Below are positions 19,139 through 28,472 of a stretch of 64,000 nt of DNA, in pieces. Position 1 is the first letter of the stretch. Each line of letters begins with the position of its first letter. The notes under the pieces are model-generated. The model was not told the DNA's origin, searched no databases, and worked only from the letters and a program-made list of their open reading frames with translations. Source of the stretch: Corynebacterium sputi DSM 45148. GTDB taxonomy: Bacteria; Actinomycetota; Actinomycetes; Mycobacteriales; Mycobacteriaceae. The position numbers and the translations under genes are program-made. The stretch spans positions 1-64,000 of the forward strand of contig NZ_KE386599.1 in NCBI RefSeq assembly GCF_000427865.1. The letters run 5' to 3'.

Positions 19139-19746
19139 GCAGTTGAGGGTAGACCACCCTTGATCGGCACGGGCAGACCGGCCACCACGAGAACTACGTG
19201 CTGGCATTCCTGTGCCAAGCGCGCGTTAAGGGTGCCGATTTCATCGCGAAATAGGCGTCCGGAACGATGTTCGGGGATCACACTCATGCCGACTTCGGGG
19301 CTCACCAGAACAAGCGGCCCGGGGTAGTTGCGTACTGCGTCAACGAAGGCGCCAAGAGTGGATGCTGACGCGCCGCGAGGGCTCTCCCACAGCCTGTCAC
19401 GGTCGAGGATGTGGGTGAGCCAGGTGCCGACGTCGTCGAGAAGCACTGCAGGTGCTCCAGCAGTGGGCTCGGTGGGGGAGGCGAGGGCTTGCAGAGCCTC
19501 AGTCGCTTCGACTGCGTCCACCGTGACCCAGGAGTCAGGTCGGCGGTCTCGGTGGGTCTTCACGCGGGCCTGGAAATCCGCGTCGAAGTCCGCTGCGCCG
19601 GGCCATGGCCGAGCGGTCGCAATGTAATGGACCGGAGCCTTGGGGTGAGTGGAGGAGTGCGCCAATGACGCGACAGTCTCCTCTGCCCATCCGGACTTAC
19701 CCGAGCGAGCACCACCGAGTGCGAGGACCTTCACGACGGTGCCCAT
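19135..19746 (-). CDS. cobU: Adenosylcobinamide kinase / guanylyltransferase
   Basis: Bifunctional enzyme that phosphorylates adenosylcobinamide and transfers GMP to it. 203 residues. The P-loop GGARSGKS is at 11-18, and further family blocks are YIATARP and LDDVGTWLTH. It heads the cobU-cobT-cobS operon, 12 nt downstream of the DUF3043 gene on the same strand, so all four may be one transcript. Confidence 0.93.
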   Translation of the reverse strand: MGTVVKVLALGGARSGKSGWAEETVASLAHSSTHPKAPVHYIATARPWPGAADFDADFQARVKTHRDRRPDSWVTVDAVEATEALQALASPTEPTAGAPAVLLDDVGTWLTHILDRDRLWESPRGASASTLGAFVDAVRNYPGPLVLVSPEVGMSVIPEHRSGRLFRDEIGTLNARLAQECQHVVLVVAGLPVPIKGGLPSTA

Positions 19747-19758
19747 AGCGAGTGTGCC

Positions 19759-20451
19759 CTACAGGACCTGGTCGCCGATGTTCACGCGAGCGCGCGGGGT
19801 ACGCATACGACGCGGCTGGGAGGCGCGTGAGTAGGCGTAGAAGCCGATGGCGATCTTCTTCTCGTGGGTGTTCGGGAAACGCTCGCGGACAATCTTGTTC
19901 GCGTTGCGGCCGATGATCAGACCCTCGAAGAACAGGAAGATGATGACGACCATGGCGACCAAAGTCATGATGTTCGACACGGCCGGGAAGGACGAGCCGA
20001 TGACCAGAACTACCAGCATCAAGATTGCGAACGGCAAGAAGATGTTCGCGACGAAACGACGGGAGTCGACGTAGTCACGGACCAATGCGCGCTCTTCGCC
20101 CTGGTCACGCGGCAGCAAGTACTTCGGGTCACCGGCGGCCATGCGCTCATCGGCGTAGCGACGCTGCTCGCGACGCTGGTTACGCTCGGCCATCTTCTTG
20201 GCTTTGTACTCATCCTTGGACATCGAGTTGCGCATGTCCTTCTTGCGCTGACGAGCCTCCTTGGAGGTCAGCGGCGGAGTGACCGGTCCGCGTCGAATGC
20301 CGGACGCCCGCTCAGCCTCGCTGCGCTTCGGGGTCGGCTTGCCCTTCTTCGGGGTGTATCCCTTGGGCAGGGCCTCGGCGGCATCGATGTTCTCGACGGC
20401 CGCCTGATCCAGGGAGGCGTCGGCGTCTGAGTCGGTCTTTTTCCAGGGCAT
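19759..20451 (-). CDS. DUF3043 membrane protein
   Basis: A 230-residue protein of the DUF3043 family, found across actinobacteria next to the cob or erpA-type genes. The first two thirds are very charged and basic, with the block RRGPVTPPLTSKEARQRKK; two hydrophobic segments follow (about 145-165 and 172-190) and a basic tail. Function is unknown. The start is uncertain: ATG 20451 is the usual family beginning (MPWKK), while a GTG at 20466 is also in frame and neither has a clear ribosome binding site. Confidence 0.8.
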   Translation of the reverse strand: MPWKKTDSDADASLDQAAVENIDAAEALPKGYTPKKGKPTPKRSEAERASGIRRGPVTPPLTSKEARQRKKDMRNSMSKDEYKAKKMAERNQRREQRRYADERMAAGDPKYLLPRDQGEERALVRDYVDSRRFVANIFLPFAILMLVVLVIGSSFPAVSNIMTLVAMVVIIFLFFEGLIIGRNANKIVRERFPNTHEKKIAIGFYAYSRASQPRRMRTPRARVNIGDQVL

Positions 20452-20630
20452 CTTCACCCAATACACGATAAAGGATCAGGTACGGGTAACAAGAGTCAGG
20501 TCCAGGGAACCCCCGCGGCATGATCTGCAAAGCACAGGGGGAATACAAGCGGGGGTGGATGGCGTTATGATTCGTGACAAAGCCCGACGACATCGCCGTG
20601 GCAGGACCCCGACGTGAAGGAGACCACGCA

Positions 20631-20972
20631 ATGACGACCGCACAGAGCACCGGCGTGACCATTACCGAAGCCGCCTCGAGCAAGGCGAAGGCGCTGCTGG
20701 ACCAGGAAGGCGCCACCGATCTGGGCCTGCGTATCTCCGTGGCACCGGGCGGTTGTGCCGGTCTGCGCTACCAGCTGTTCTTCGACGACCGTTCGCTCGA
20801 CGGTGACATCTCTGAGGAATTCGGCGGCGTGAAGCTCGTCGTTGACCGTCAGTCCGCTCCGTACCTGATGGGCGCCACCATCGACTTCGCAGACACCATT
20901 GAGCAGCAGGGTTTCACCATCGATAACCCGAACGCCGGCGGCTCCTGCGCCTGCGGCGACTCGTTCAACTGA
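20631..20972 (+). CDS. erpA: Iron-sulfur cluster insertion protein (HesB/IscA family)
   Basis: A-type carrier that delivers Fe-S clusters to target proteins. 113 residues. The three ligand cysteines are Cys42 in GGCAG and Cys106 and Cys108 in SCACGDSF. GAAGGAG lies 8 bases before the ATG at 20631, deciding the start over upstream codons. It is divergent from DUF3043 and convergent with asnB. Nearby Fe-S enzymes (LipA, the Rieske protein QcrA) are plausible clients, but this is inference. Confidence 0.92.
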   Translation: MTTAQSTGVTITEAASSKAKALLDQEGATDLGLRISVAPGGCAGLRYQLFFDDRSLDGDISEEFGGVKLVVDRQSAPYLMGATIDFADTIEQQGFTIDNPNAGGSCACGDSFN

Positions 20973-21010
20973 GTTAAAACGTCGCTTTGCGACGTTCCCT
21001 GCGTTAAACC

Positions 21011-21043
21011 ACAACCCCCACAGGGCGACGGTGTGGGGGTTGT
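21011..21043. terminator. Bidirectional terminator between erpA and asnB
   Basis: ACAACCCCCACA pairs with TGTGGGGGTTGT across nine bases. GTTCTCT follows on the plus strand and GGTTTAACG on the minus strand. Confidence 0.85.
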
Positions 21044-21069
21044 GTTCTCTCTAGCGCTGCGCGCAGAAC

Positions 21070-22995
21070 TTAGAGGATGACCGGGTAGTCGAGTTGCTCG
21101 ATGTCCGGGGTGATGCGCTGCTCGATGAAGATGCCGTGCCAGATCATGAAGGCCAGCACGGTCCAGAGGCGACGGGAGTTGTCGTTCTGCGTCGGGTGGT
21201 GCTCCTTGAGCATCTTCCGCACGGCGGCCTTGTCGATGATCGAGTCAGTCTGGGACTGCTCGATAACGTCTTCAGCCCAACCGCGCAGTTCATCACCTGC
21301 GAGCCAGTGGCGGATCGGGACCGGGAAGCCGAGCTTCTTCCGGTTGATCACGTGCTCCGGGACGATCTGCTCCATTGCCTTGCGCAGTGCGTACTTGGTT
21401 GTGCCGTTGGCAACACGCATGTTCACCGGCAGTGTCTCCGCGACCTTGAACACTTCCTTGTCCAGGAACGGCACACGCAACTCCAGGGAGTTGGCCATGG
21501 TGATCTTGTCGGCCTTGACCAGGATGTCGCCGCGCAGCCAGGTGAACAGATCCAGGTGCTGCATGCGGGTAACCGGGTCCATGCCTGCGGACTCGGCGTA
21601 GATCGGTGCGGTGACCTCGCGGTGATCCCAGTCGCGGGGCATCCACGGTAGGACCTTCTGCAGCTGGTCGTAATTAAAGGAGCGGGCGTTGCCGTAGTAG
21701 CGCTCTTCCAGATCGAGAGAGCCGCGCTGGAGGAGTGACTTGCCGCGCATGCCGTCGGGAAGCTTGTTGCCCAGGGCGCCGGCGACCTTGCGCAGGGCAC
21801 CGGGGAGCTTCTCGAAGGCAGCCAGGGACAGGGGCTCCTTGTAGATGGTGTATCCGCCGAATAGCTCATCTGCGCCCTCGCCGGACAAGACGACCTTGAC
21901 GTGCTTACGTGCCTCAGCAGCGACGAAGTACAGCGGAATCAGCGACGGGTCAGCCACCGGGTCGTCCAGGTACCAAATGACCTTTGGCACGGCCGCGGCG
22001 AACTCCGCGGGGGAGACAACCTTCACGATGTGCTCCACGCCGATCGCTGCGGCGGATTCAGCCGCCACGTCGACCTCAGAGAAGCCTTTTCGCTCGAATC
22101 CGGTAGTGAAGGTCAGCAGGTTCGGGTTGTGGCGCTTGGCCAGCGTTGCGATAGCAGTGGAGTCAATGCCACCGGACAAGAAGGAGCCGACGGTGACGTC
22201 AGCACGCATGTGCTTCTCGACGGAGTCCTCCAGCGCCTCAGCAATGCGGTCAAACACTGCCTGCTCGGAACCTGACTGAACCGGGGAGATCGGGAATTTC
22301 GGGTGGAAGTACCGGGTGACCTTCAGCTCGCCGCCGGGCTCAACGAAGGCGTGGCAACCGGATTCCAGACGGCGGATGCTCGGGTTCAGGGATTCCGGCT
22401 CCGGGACGTACTGCAGGTCCATGTAGTGAGCAGTGGAATGCAGATCCAACTGCAGCGGGTCGAAGCCCATCTCAGGGGCCATCTCGAGGATGGACTTCTT
22501 CTCGGAGCTAAAGGCGGTGCCGCGCTCAGTGGTGCAGTAGTACAGCGGCTTGATGCCGAAGCGATCGCGGGCTAGGAACAGGCGCTCTTCCTTGGTGTCC
22601 CAGATCGCGATGCCGAACATGCCGCGCAGGTGCTCGACGACTGCCGGGCCCCAGTGGTGGAAGCCCACGACGATCGGCTCGCCGTCACCTTCAGTGTTAA
22701 AGGTGTAACCCTTTGCCTGCAGGGTCTCCCGCAGCTCGATGTAGTTGTAGATCTCACCGTTGAAGGTCATTGCGTAGCGGTCCGGCTCGCCCTCCGGACC
22801 CCACGTCAGCGGCTGGTGGCTGTGCTCCACATCAATGATGGAGAGACGGTTGAACCCGAACACGATGTTGTCGTCATGCCACGTGCCCGCGGCATCGGGG
22901 CCGCGGTGCCGCATGCAGGGCAAGGCCCTAGTCGCGGCGGGCAGAAGATCACTGGTGTCGCCGTTGGATGCGAGGATGCCGAGAAGGCCGCACAT
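21070..22995 (-). CDS. asnB: Glutamine-dependent amidotransferase, AsnB/LtsA type
   Basis: Class II (Ntn) glutamine amidotransferase fused to an asparagine-synthetase-type ATP pyrophosphatase domain; 641 residues. Cys2 is the glutaminase nucleophile, RHRGPDAAG and FNGEIYNY complete that domain, and SGGIDST is the PP-loop. By position next to ctaC this is the orthologue of C. glutamicum ltsA, which amidates meso-diaminopimelate in peptidoglycan and whose loss causes lysozyme and temperature sensitivity. The name asnB describes the family; the true product is therefore probably amidated cell-wall precursor rather than free asparagine. The ATG must begin MCGLL because the mature enzyme needs an N-terminal Cys. 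Confidence 0.93.
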   Translation of the reverse strand: MCGLLGILASNGDTSDLLPAATRALPCMRHRGPDAAGTWHDDNIVFGFNRLSIIDVEHSHQPLTWGPEGEPDRYAMTFNGEIYNYIELRETLQAKGYTFNTEGDGEPIVVGFHHWGPAVVEHLRGMFGIAIWDTKEERLFLARDRFGIKPLYYCTTERGTAFSSEKKSILEMAPEMGFDPLQLDLHSTAHYMDLQYVPEPESLNPSIRRLESGCHAFVEPGGELKVTRYFHPKFPISPVQSGSEQAVFDRIAEALEDSVEKHMRADVTVGSFLSGGIDSTAIATLAKRHNPNLLTFTTGFERKGFSEVDVAAESAAAIGVEHIVKVVSPAEFAAAVPKVIWYLDDPVADPSLIPLYFVAAEARKHVKVVLSGEGADELFGGYTIYKEPLSLAAFEKLPGALRKVAGALGNKLPDGMRGKSLLQRGSLDLEERYYGNARSFNYDQLQKVLPWMPRDWDHREVTAPIYAESAGMDPVTRMQHLDLFTWLRGDILVKADKITMANSLELRVPFLDKEVFKVAETLPVNMRVANGTTKYALRKAMEQIVPEHVINRKKLGFPVPIRHWLAGDELRGWAEDVIEQSQTDSIIDKAAVRKMLKEHHPTQNDNSRRLWTVLAFMIWHGIFIEQRITPDIEQLDYPVIL

Positions 22996-23385
22996 ATGGT
23001 GTCGGTCGCCTTTCAGGTGGGGGAGTAGCTGGGGAGAAGATCCGAGGGCTGTGCAGGTGTACGCTCAGCGCGATCCGGTCTTTTCGTCCGTTCCACCCTA
23101 GACCCGATGCGGACTGGGGCACAGTTACACCGGCGCGGAAACGCGGATAAAAGTGGAATCACAGGCCTGTAAGTCGGTGGGGGAAGGACAGTCACCCCCG
23201 ACCGAAGGTCACCTCTCAGTGTTTTATCAGCACCGTTATACTGATGGGCACCGAATGCGGGTAGTCCAGTGTGGAGAATTCACAGGAATGGGCTACCCTT
23301 CATTAGTAAAGCGTGAACATTGTCCCGAGAACCAGCTCCCGGGGCTGTTCCCGGATTGTTGTGTGGATCAGGAAGGCAGACACGC
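22996..23385. other. Divergent promoter region of asnB and ctaC
   Basis: No gene is visible. On the plus strand TATACT at 23237-23242 is the best -10 for ctaC, giving a leader of about 135 nt. A G-rich/C-rich stretch near 23175-23200 could form a weak stem. I see no clear GlxR site. Confidence 0.5.
23237..23242 (+). promoter_or_regulatory. Candidate -10 box of ctaC-ctaF
   Basis: TATACT within GTTATACTGATG is the strongest -10-like sequence before ctaC. The matching -35 is weak. Confidence 0.45.
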
Positions 23386-24573
23386 GTGAATCAGCACAGG
23401 AAGATCGGTACCGGCCGCAAAATCGGTGCCCTAAGTGCCCTCGGTGCCGGCGCAACCCTCCTGGCGGGTTGTGACGTTGCACCGCCGGATAACGGCTTCT
23501 TCAATTTGCTTCGTTTCGGCTGGCCGCAGGGTGTTACCCCGGAAGCCCAGTCAATGGGTAACTTCTGGGTCTGGACCTGGGTTGCAGCGTGGATCGTCGG
23601 CATCATTGTCTGGGGCCTGCTCTTCTTCTCCATGTTCAAGTTCACCGCCAAGAAGGCGGAAAAGGCCGGCGAGGACGAATTCCCGCGCCAGACCGCCTAC
23701 AACGTGCCGTTGGAGCTGTCTCTTACCTTCCTGCCGATCCTGATCGTCATGGGTCTGTTCTTCTTCACGGTTCAGACTCAGGATGAGGTCACCTCTCTGG
23801 ATAAGGATCCCGAGGTCACCATCGACGTGACCGGCTTCCAGTGGAACTGGAAGTTCGGCTACGGCGAGATCAGCAGCGACCTCATGGGGGGCGGCGGCGA
23901 CTACGACGGTCGTATCGAGAACCCGTCGCCGGAGCAGCAGTTCACTCGTGAGCACGGCACCCAGGAACTGACCGACGAAGACGGCAACGTCACCGGTGCT
24001 CAGGCTGACTACCCGATCCACGGACAGTCCGCTTCTGACTACTCCTACCTCCGCTTCGATGAGATCGAGACCCTCGGTACCACCGAGGAGATCCCGGTTC
24101 TGGTCCTGCCGGCTGACACCCCGATCGAGTTCGACCTCGCTTCCCGCGACGTCATCCACTCCTTCTGGGTCCCGGAGTTCCTCTTCAAGCGCGATGTGTT
24201 CCCGCACCCGGAGGCCAACAAGTCTCAGCGTGTCTTCCAGATCGAGGAGATCAACTCCGATCTGCTGGCTAACCGCGGAGTGAACAACCCGTCTGACGAG
24301 GTCAACAACGCTCTGGTCGGCCGTTGCGCTGAGATGTGCGGTACCTACCACGCCATGATGAACTTCGAGGTCCGCGTCGTTTCCCGCGAAGACTTCTCCC
24401 AGTACATCCAGTTCCGCATGGATAACCCGGAGGCCACCAACGCTCAGGCCCTGGCCGAGATCGGTGAGCCGCCGTACGCAGTGTCCACCAGCCCGTTCAA
24501 CTCCAGCCGCACGGAAACGCGCGACATGGGTGACCGCGGCGTCAACACCGTCGACCTGAACGCCCAGAACTAG
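23386..24573 (+). CDS. ctaC: Cytochrome c oxidase subunit II
   Basis: Subunit II of the aa3 oxidase; takes electrons from cytochrome c1 of the bcc complex through its CuA centre. 395 residues with a GTG start (AGGAAGG upstream). The lipoprotein signal ends in LLAGC with Cys29; two membrane helices follow (about 65-90 and 108-130). CuA ligands are Cys314, Glu316, Cys318, His322 and Met325 in CAEMCGTYHAMM, with the other His in VIHSFWVPEF. Between the membrane and CuA parts there is an extra acidic loop (about 164-215) that makes it longer than the average subunit II; actinobacterial subunit II proteins are known for such insertions in the fused supercomplex. Confidence 0.96.
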   Translation: MNQHRKIGTGRKIGALSALGAGATLLAGCDVAPPDNGFFNLLRFGWPQGVTPEAQSMGNFWVWTWVAAWIVGIIVWGLLFFSMFKFTAKKAEKAGEDEFPRQTAYNVPLELSLTFLPILIVMGLFFFTVQTQDEVTSLDKDPEVTIDVTGFQWNWKFGYGEISSDLMGGGGDYDGRIENPSPEQQFTREHGTQELTDEDGNVTGAQADYPIHGQSASDYSYLRFDEIETLGTTEEIPVLVLPADTPIEFDLASRDVIHSFWVPEFLFKRDVFPHPEANKSQRVFQIEEINSDLLANRGVNNPSDEVNNALVGRCAEMCGTYHAMMNFEVRVVSREDFSQYIQFRMDNPEATNAQALAEIGEPPYAVSTSPFNSSRTETRDMGDRGVNTVDLNAQN

Positions 24574-24599
24574 GGCCCTGAAGAAAGGAAAGGCACGAC

Positions 24600-25046
24600 A
24601 TGAAGTCCGCCTCCAAGCTTTTCTACGGTTTGTCCGTGTTCCTTGCGGTGCTGGCCGCGGTCTACATCTACGCGACCGGCTGGGTCCTCGACTCCGGTAA
24701 CGTCATCAACGCGAACCACGGTCGAGTCGAGGCCGCCGGTGCCACCGGTCTGGTTATGTCGACTGCACTGACCCTCTTCCTGGGTGTCTACTTCCACTTC
24801 ACCGAAACCCGCGCGGACATCACGCCGGCGGACGCTGAAGAGGCTGAAATCGCGGATGGAGCCGGCACGCTGGGCTTCTTCTCCGCAAGCTCCATCTGGC
24901 CGTTCGCGATGACCATGGCGATCCTGATCCTGGGCATCGGCATTGCCTTCTGGAACTTCTGGCCGATCCTGTTCGGTGGCGCTGCACTGATTTGGGCAGC
25001 CACCCGACTGAACACCCAGTACTTCGTCCCGGCGGAGGATCACTAG
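24600..25046 (+). CDS. ctaF: Cytochrome c oxidase subunit IV, actinobacterial type
   Basis: Small subunit of the actinobacterial aa3 oxidase, 148 residues with four predicted membrane helices (about 6-26, 46-68, 98-118, 120-138). GAAAGGAAAGG precedes the ATG, 26 nt after the ctaC stop, so the two genes form one operon. It is needed for assembly of the bcc-aa3 supercomplex in Corynebacterium. The catalytic subunit ctaD is not in this window. Confidence 0.93.
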   Translation: MKSASKLFYGLSVFLAVLAAVYIYATGWVLDSGNVINANHGRVEAAGATGLVMSTALTLFLGVYFHFTETRADITPADAEEAEIADGAGTLGFFSASSIWPFAMTMAILILGIGIAFWNFWPILFGGAALIWAATRLNTQYFVPAEDH

Positions 25047-25117
25047 ATCACCCCGGTACTCCTGCCTCTGTCACCCACAGATGCAATTAGGTTGACCCGC
25101 TAGCCCCGGTCAGCACC

Positions 25118-25152
25118 CGACCCCTCCACCAGGCCTTCCGGTGGAGGGGTCG
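25118..25152 (+). terminator. Terminator of ctaC-ctaF
   Basis: CGACCCCTCCACC pairs with GGTGGAGGGGTCG across nine bases, followed by TTTCGTGT. Confidence 0.85.
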
Positions 25153-25180
25153 TTTCGTGTATCCACCCAGGAATGAAAAA

Positions 25181-25209
25181 CCCGCACCCCGGCTGTGGGG
25201 TGTGGCGGG
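25181..25209 (-). terminator. Terminator of the ABC-F gene
   Basis: CCCGCACCCC pairs with GGGGTGTGGCGGG with one bulge; on the minus strand GTTTTTCATT follows. Confidence 0.8.
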
Positions 25210-25225
25210 GTAGATGGGGGCGTCG

Positions 25226-26941
25226 TTAAGCGAACTCAACGGGTTTGCGCCCGCGCGGGAGCTCTCTGACCTCACCGTCGTCGACGCGCAGATGGCGAGC
25301 CTCCAAGGCGTCAACCATGCGACGGTCGTGGGTGACCACAATGACAGTTCCTTCGGCGGCGATGATCGCCTCCTGGACCTCCTCGATGAGATCGACGGAG
25401 AGGTGGTTCGTCGGCTCGTCCAGAAGTAGGATCTGCGGGGGAGCGGCGGCGATAAGTGCCAGTGCGACACGACGCTGCTGCCCGACGGACAAGTCGCCAA
25501 CCGGACGCTGAGCATCCTCCGGCGTGATCAATGCAAGATCGTCGAGGGTCAGTTTGCTGCCGGTGGGGGAGGCGAGACTGAACAACTCCTCGGGCGTCCG
25601 ACGCGGGTCGTCCCATTCCTGCTCTTGTCGAAGCACCGCGAGGCGCGCCTCTTGCCCAATGCGGACCTCGCCGGCCTGGGGTTCCAGATCCTGAGCAATG
25701 ACACGCAGCAGCGTCGATTTTCCGGCGCCATTGGGTCCCGTTACGACGACAGTTTCTCCCGGTCGAACGGTCAGGGAACCGACGCGCAGGCGGTCTGGAA
25801 CGACGACGCTGCGCAGTTTGATGTGGAAGTCCTCGTCACTGCCAGCCGCGATGCGGTGATTGGACGGGGCGGTGGTCAAAGGTGCCTCCAAACCAAGTAC
25901 GGATGGAGGCTTCTCGACGCCAAACTCGTCGAGTTCATCGAGCTTGGAGCGGGCTGCACGGATTCGACGTGCGACGGTACGGTCCGCGCGGCCCGCGGAA
26001 TGGCCGTAGCCCATCTTCTCGTTATCGGTCTTTCGTGAAATTGGACCTGCGACGCGGTTCATGGAGTCGATAGTCTTCTCCAACCTGTCGCGCTCGTGCT
26101 GCTCGGTGCGCCACTGGTGTTCCCAGATCTCCCGTTCACGACGCCGATGCTTGTCATATTCAGTCCAGTTGCCACGGAACATCCCAATGCCAGGACGGCC
26201 AAGGACGAGGTCTCCGATGTGAGTACACACTGCATCGAGGAAATCGCGGTCATGCGTGGCGACGACGACGATTCCTGGGTGCTCTGCAATGTTGCTGACC
26301 AACATTTGCCGGGCCTGCTCATCGAGGTGGTTCGTCGGCTCATCGAGGAGCAAAATTTCGGGCTTGCGGATCAGAGTGAGTGCCAAGCCCAGCATCGCAC
26401 GTTGGCCGCCAGACATCTCAGCCGTCAGCTGCTCCATTAGCGGTCCGTCCGGGCCGTCGACGTTGAGGCCTAGGTAGTCCAGAACGACGCTGGCGTTGTG
26501 CTCAGCGGACCAGTCATCGTGTGCGGTGACGTCTGAGAAAGCATCGGAATATGCTTGCTCGACAGCGGGGTCCTCAGGGTGCTCGGCCATGGCCGTGGCT
26601 GCGTCTTCCATGGCCTGCAAGCGCCTGCGGGACGGCCCGAGGGCCTCAGAGACCAAAGATTCACCCGTGGACCCGAACGGGGCCTCGAGCTCCTGGGAGC
26701 CGATTGCACGGGCACCAATATGAGTAACGGAGCCCGAGGTGGGCTTGCGACGACCGGATAACAGCCATAGCAGCGTTGACTTGCCCGCGCCATTGTCTCC
26801 AACCAGGCCGAGGACGGTGCCAGGCCCCAGTGACATGTTGACGCTTCGGAGAACTGGCGTTCCCTCGTAGTCATAGGACACGTCATTGGCGTTCAATTGC
26901 GCCATGGACGCATCGTCGAAGGTGATTACGCCTTCAGCCAT
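25226..26941 (-). CDS. ABC-F family ATP-binding protein
   Basis: Soluble protein with two ABC ATPase domains and no membrane part, 571 residues. Walker A motifs are GDNGAGKST (first) and GPNGAGKST (second); signatures are MSGGQR and LSVGQQ; both halves have LLDEPTNHL. A charged inter-domain linker with many Arg and Glu residues separates them. ABC-F proteins bind the ribosomal E site; some rescue stalled ribosomes and some protect against antibiotics, and the sequence alone does not say which applies here. GGAGG sits just before the ATG at 26941. It is monocistronic, 118 nt from trpD. Confidence 0.9.
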   Translation of the reverse strand: MAEGVITFDDASMAQLNANDVSYDYEGTPVLRSVNMSLGPGTVLGLVGDNGAGKSTLLWLLSGRRKPTSGSVTHIGARAIGSQELEAPFGSTGESLVSEALGPSRRRLQAMEDAATAMAEHPEDPAVEQAYSDAFSDVTAHDDWSAEHNASVVLDYLGLNVDGPDGPLMEQLTAEMSGGQRAMLGLALTLIRKPEILLLDEPTNHLDEQARQMLVSNIAEHPGIVVVATHDRDFLDAVCTHIGDLVLGRPGIGMFRGNWTEYDKHRRREREIWEHQWRTEQHERDRLEKTIDSMNRVAGPISRKTDNEKMGYGHSAGRADRTVARRIRAARSKLDELDEFGVEKPPSVLGLEAPLTTAPSNHRIAAGSDEDFHIKLRSVVVPDRLRVGSLTVRPGETVVVTGPNGAGKSTLLRVIAQDLEPQAGEVRIGQEARLAVLRQEQEWDDPRRTPEELFSLASPTGSKLTLDDLALITPEDAQRPVGDLSVGQQRRVALALIAAAPPQILLLDEPTNHLSVDLIEEVQEAIIAAEGTVIVVTHDRRMVDALEARHLRVDDGEVRELPRGRKPVEFA

Positions 26942-27059
26942 CTGGGACCTCCCGTGGGTAAGCCACCGGCGGGGGTTTCCCTGAGGTGGCTAGTGGGCGG
27001 CTCTCGCCCATCTACACCGATTGTATTTGGGAGATACCGTCAGGCGGGGGAGGCGGGCA

Positions 27060-28115
27060 TCATCCGGCGGAGACGATGTCCGTGACGATGCGACCGCACA
27101 GACCGGACTCCAAGGTCTCCTGTGCGCGTTTGAGGCCAGTGGCAATGCCCTCGTGCACCGAGGCGCCGTGGAGGCCTTCTGCAACGGCAATGGAGGCAGC
27201 AGCGTTGAGTAGTACTGCATCTCGGATCGGGCCCTCGAGCTCGTTATTCCAGAATCGCTTCGCGACGTCCGCGTTGTACGCAGCATCTCCACCGCGCAGG
27301 GAATCGGCAGAGCCGGTGCTGAGCCCGAAGTCCTCAGGGGCAACGGTCGTGGGGGTGACGGTGCCGTTCTCAACGACCCGGACGTCGGTCGGGCCAGTGA
27401 TAGTGATTTCGTCAAGGCCGTCCGAACCACGGACGACAAGGACTCGCTGTCCACGCCGAGCGTAGGCGCCGGCCATCGTGTCGAGCTGGTTGGCGAAGGC
27501 GCACCCGATCAAACCGGCCGGAGGCTGTGCAGGGTTCGTCAGCGGTCCCAAGAGGTTGAACAACGTTGGTACCCCCAGCTGGCCCCGCACAGGGCCCGCG
27601 AAGCGCATCGCCGGGTGGTGGACCGCAGCGAAGACAAATGAGAGAAGAAAGTCCGGGTGCCCCGGAGCAATAATGCGGTTCTCAGTGATGTTGACGCCAA
27701 GAGCCTCTAGCATGTCCGCACCACCGGACTTTGACGATGCAGCCCGATTGCCGTGCTTGATGACGGGGACGCCCGCCGCAGCAACGAGCACAGAGGTCAT
27801 CGTGGAGATGTTCACAGTGTGAGCACCGTCGCCGCCGGTGCCGACGATGTCGACGCTGCGATCAACCTCCGGTGCTTCAACGGCAGAGGCGAAACTCAAC
27901 ATCCCAGTTGCAGCAGCGTCAAGTTCGGCTGGCGTGATTCCCTTGGCGAAGATGCCGAAGGCGAATGCGGCGATCTGGGCATCGGTCGCGCGTCCGGACA
28001 TGATCTCGCCCATGGCGAATCCGATACCGTCCGCGCTGACCTCCCTGCCGGCCCCGACTGCCCCGAGGACCTCGATCCAGTTGGCCCGGGTCTCTACTGC
28101 ATTGAGCTCGGTCAT
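27060..28115 (-). CDS. trpD: Anthranilate phosphoribosyltransferase
   Basis: Joins anthranilate and PRPP in tryptophan synthesis. 351 residues, full length, with the PRPP loop GTGGDG at 92-97 and KHGNRAASS from 120. AGGAG precedes the ATG. It stands apart from any trp operon, next to ctaE, exactly as trpD lies next to ctaE in mycobacteria. Corynebacteria with a trp operon often have another trpD there, so this could be the extra copy; that cannot be tested here. Confidence 0.93.
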   Translation of the reverse strand: MTELNAVETRANWIEVLGAVGAGREVSADGIGFAMGEIMSGRATDAQIAAFAFGIFAKGITPAELDAAATGMLSFASAVEAPEVDRSVDIVGTGGDGAHTVNISTMTSVLVAAAGVPVIKHGNRAASSKSGGADMLEALGVNITENRIIAPGHPDFLLSFVFAAVHHPAMRFAGPVRGQLGVPTLFNLLGPLTNPAQPPAGLIGCAFANQLDTMAGAYARRGQRVLVVRGSDGLDEITITGPTDVRVVENGTVTPTTVAPEDFGLSTGSADSLRGGDAAYNADVAKRFWNNELEGPIRDAVLLNAAASIAVAEGLHGASVHEGIATGLKRAQETLESGLCGRIVTDIVSAG

Positions 28116-28472
28116 CTCTGAAGTCTCCTAGTGGGAAGTTGCGGGTCGACAAATACAAGAAGAGTCTAAGGAGTAGCCCAGCCAGGCGCGACACTCCGCC
28201 CCCGGATTCCTGAACAGAGACTGTGGGCAGGTAAGATTGGCGGCTAATACGTGGCACAGGGGAGTGGCCACAGTCAGCCCGGGCTGGGGAGCCCGGTCAG
28301 ACCACCACCAGATACACCGCGTCGGATGGCACCGCTAAGAAGTTCCCGCCACCCCGAAAATTAGGGAATATCTCAGGAACAAAAAGCGGCGAACTGGGGT
28401 TTTGTAGAAAACTTAGTCCTTAAAGGGGGGTTTAACGTGACTCTTCCTTAGGAACAGGTCATACTGGACAGC
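28116..28472. other. Promoter region of ctaE-qcrCAB, non-coding
   Basis: No gene is seen in these 357 bases. A hairpin, CCGGGCT-gggg-AGCCCGG (28279-28295), lies in the middle. Near the 3' end CATACT (28460-28465) is a possible -10 seven bases before the GTG of ctaE, with no ribosome binding site, so a leaderless ctaE mRNA is possible; if so most of the region is upstream regulatory DNA. Confidence 0.5.

Noticed and set aside
19747..20630. Cobalamin riboswitch before cobU
   Set aside because: cobU follows the DUF3043 gene by 12 nt and no B12-box sequence was seen further up.
23273..23287. GlxR-like site before ctaC (TGTGG-N5-TCACA)
   Set aside because: One arm is mismatched and the spacing is one base short.
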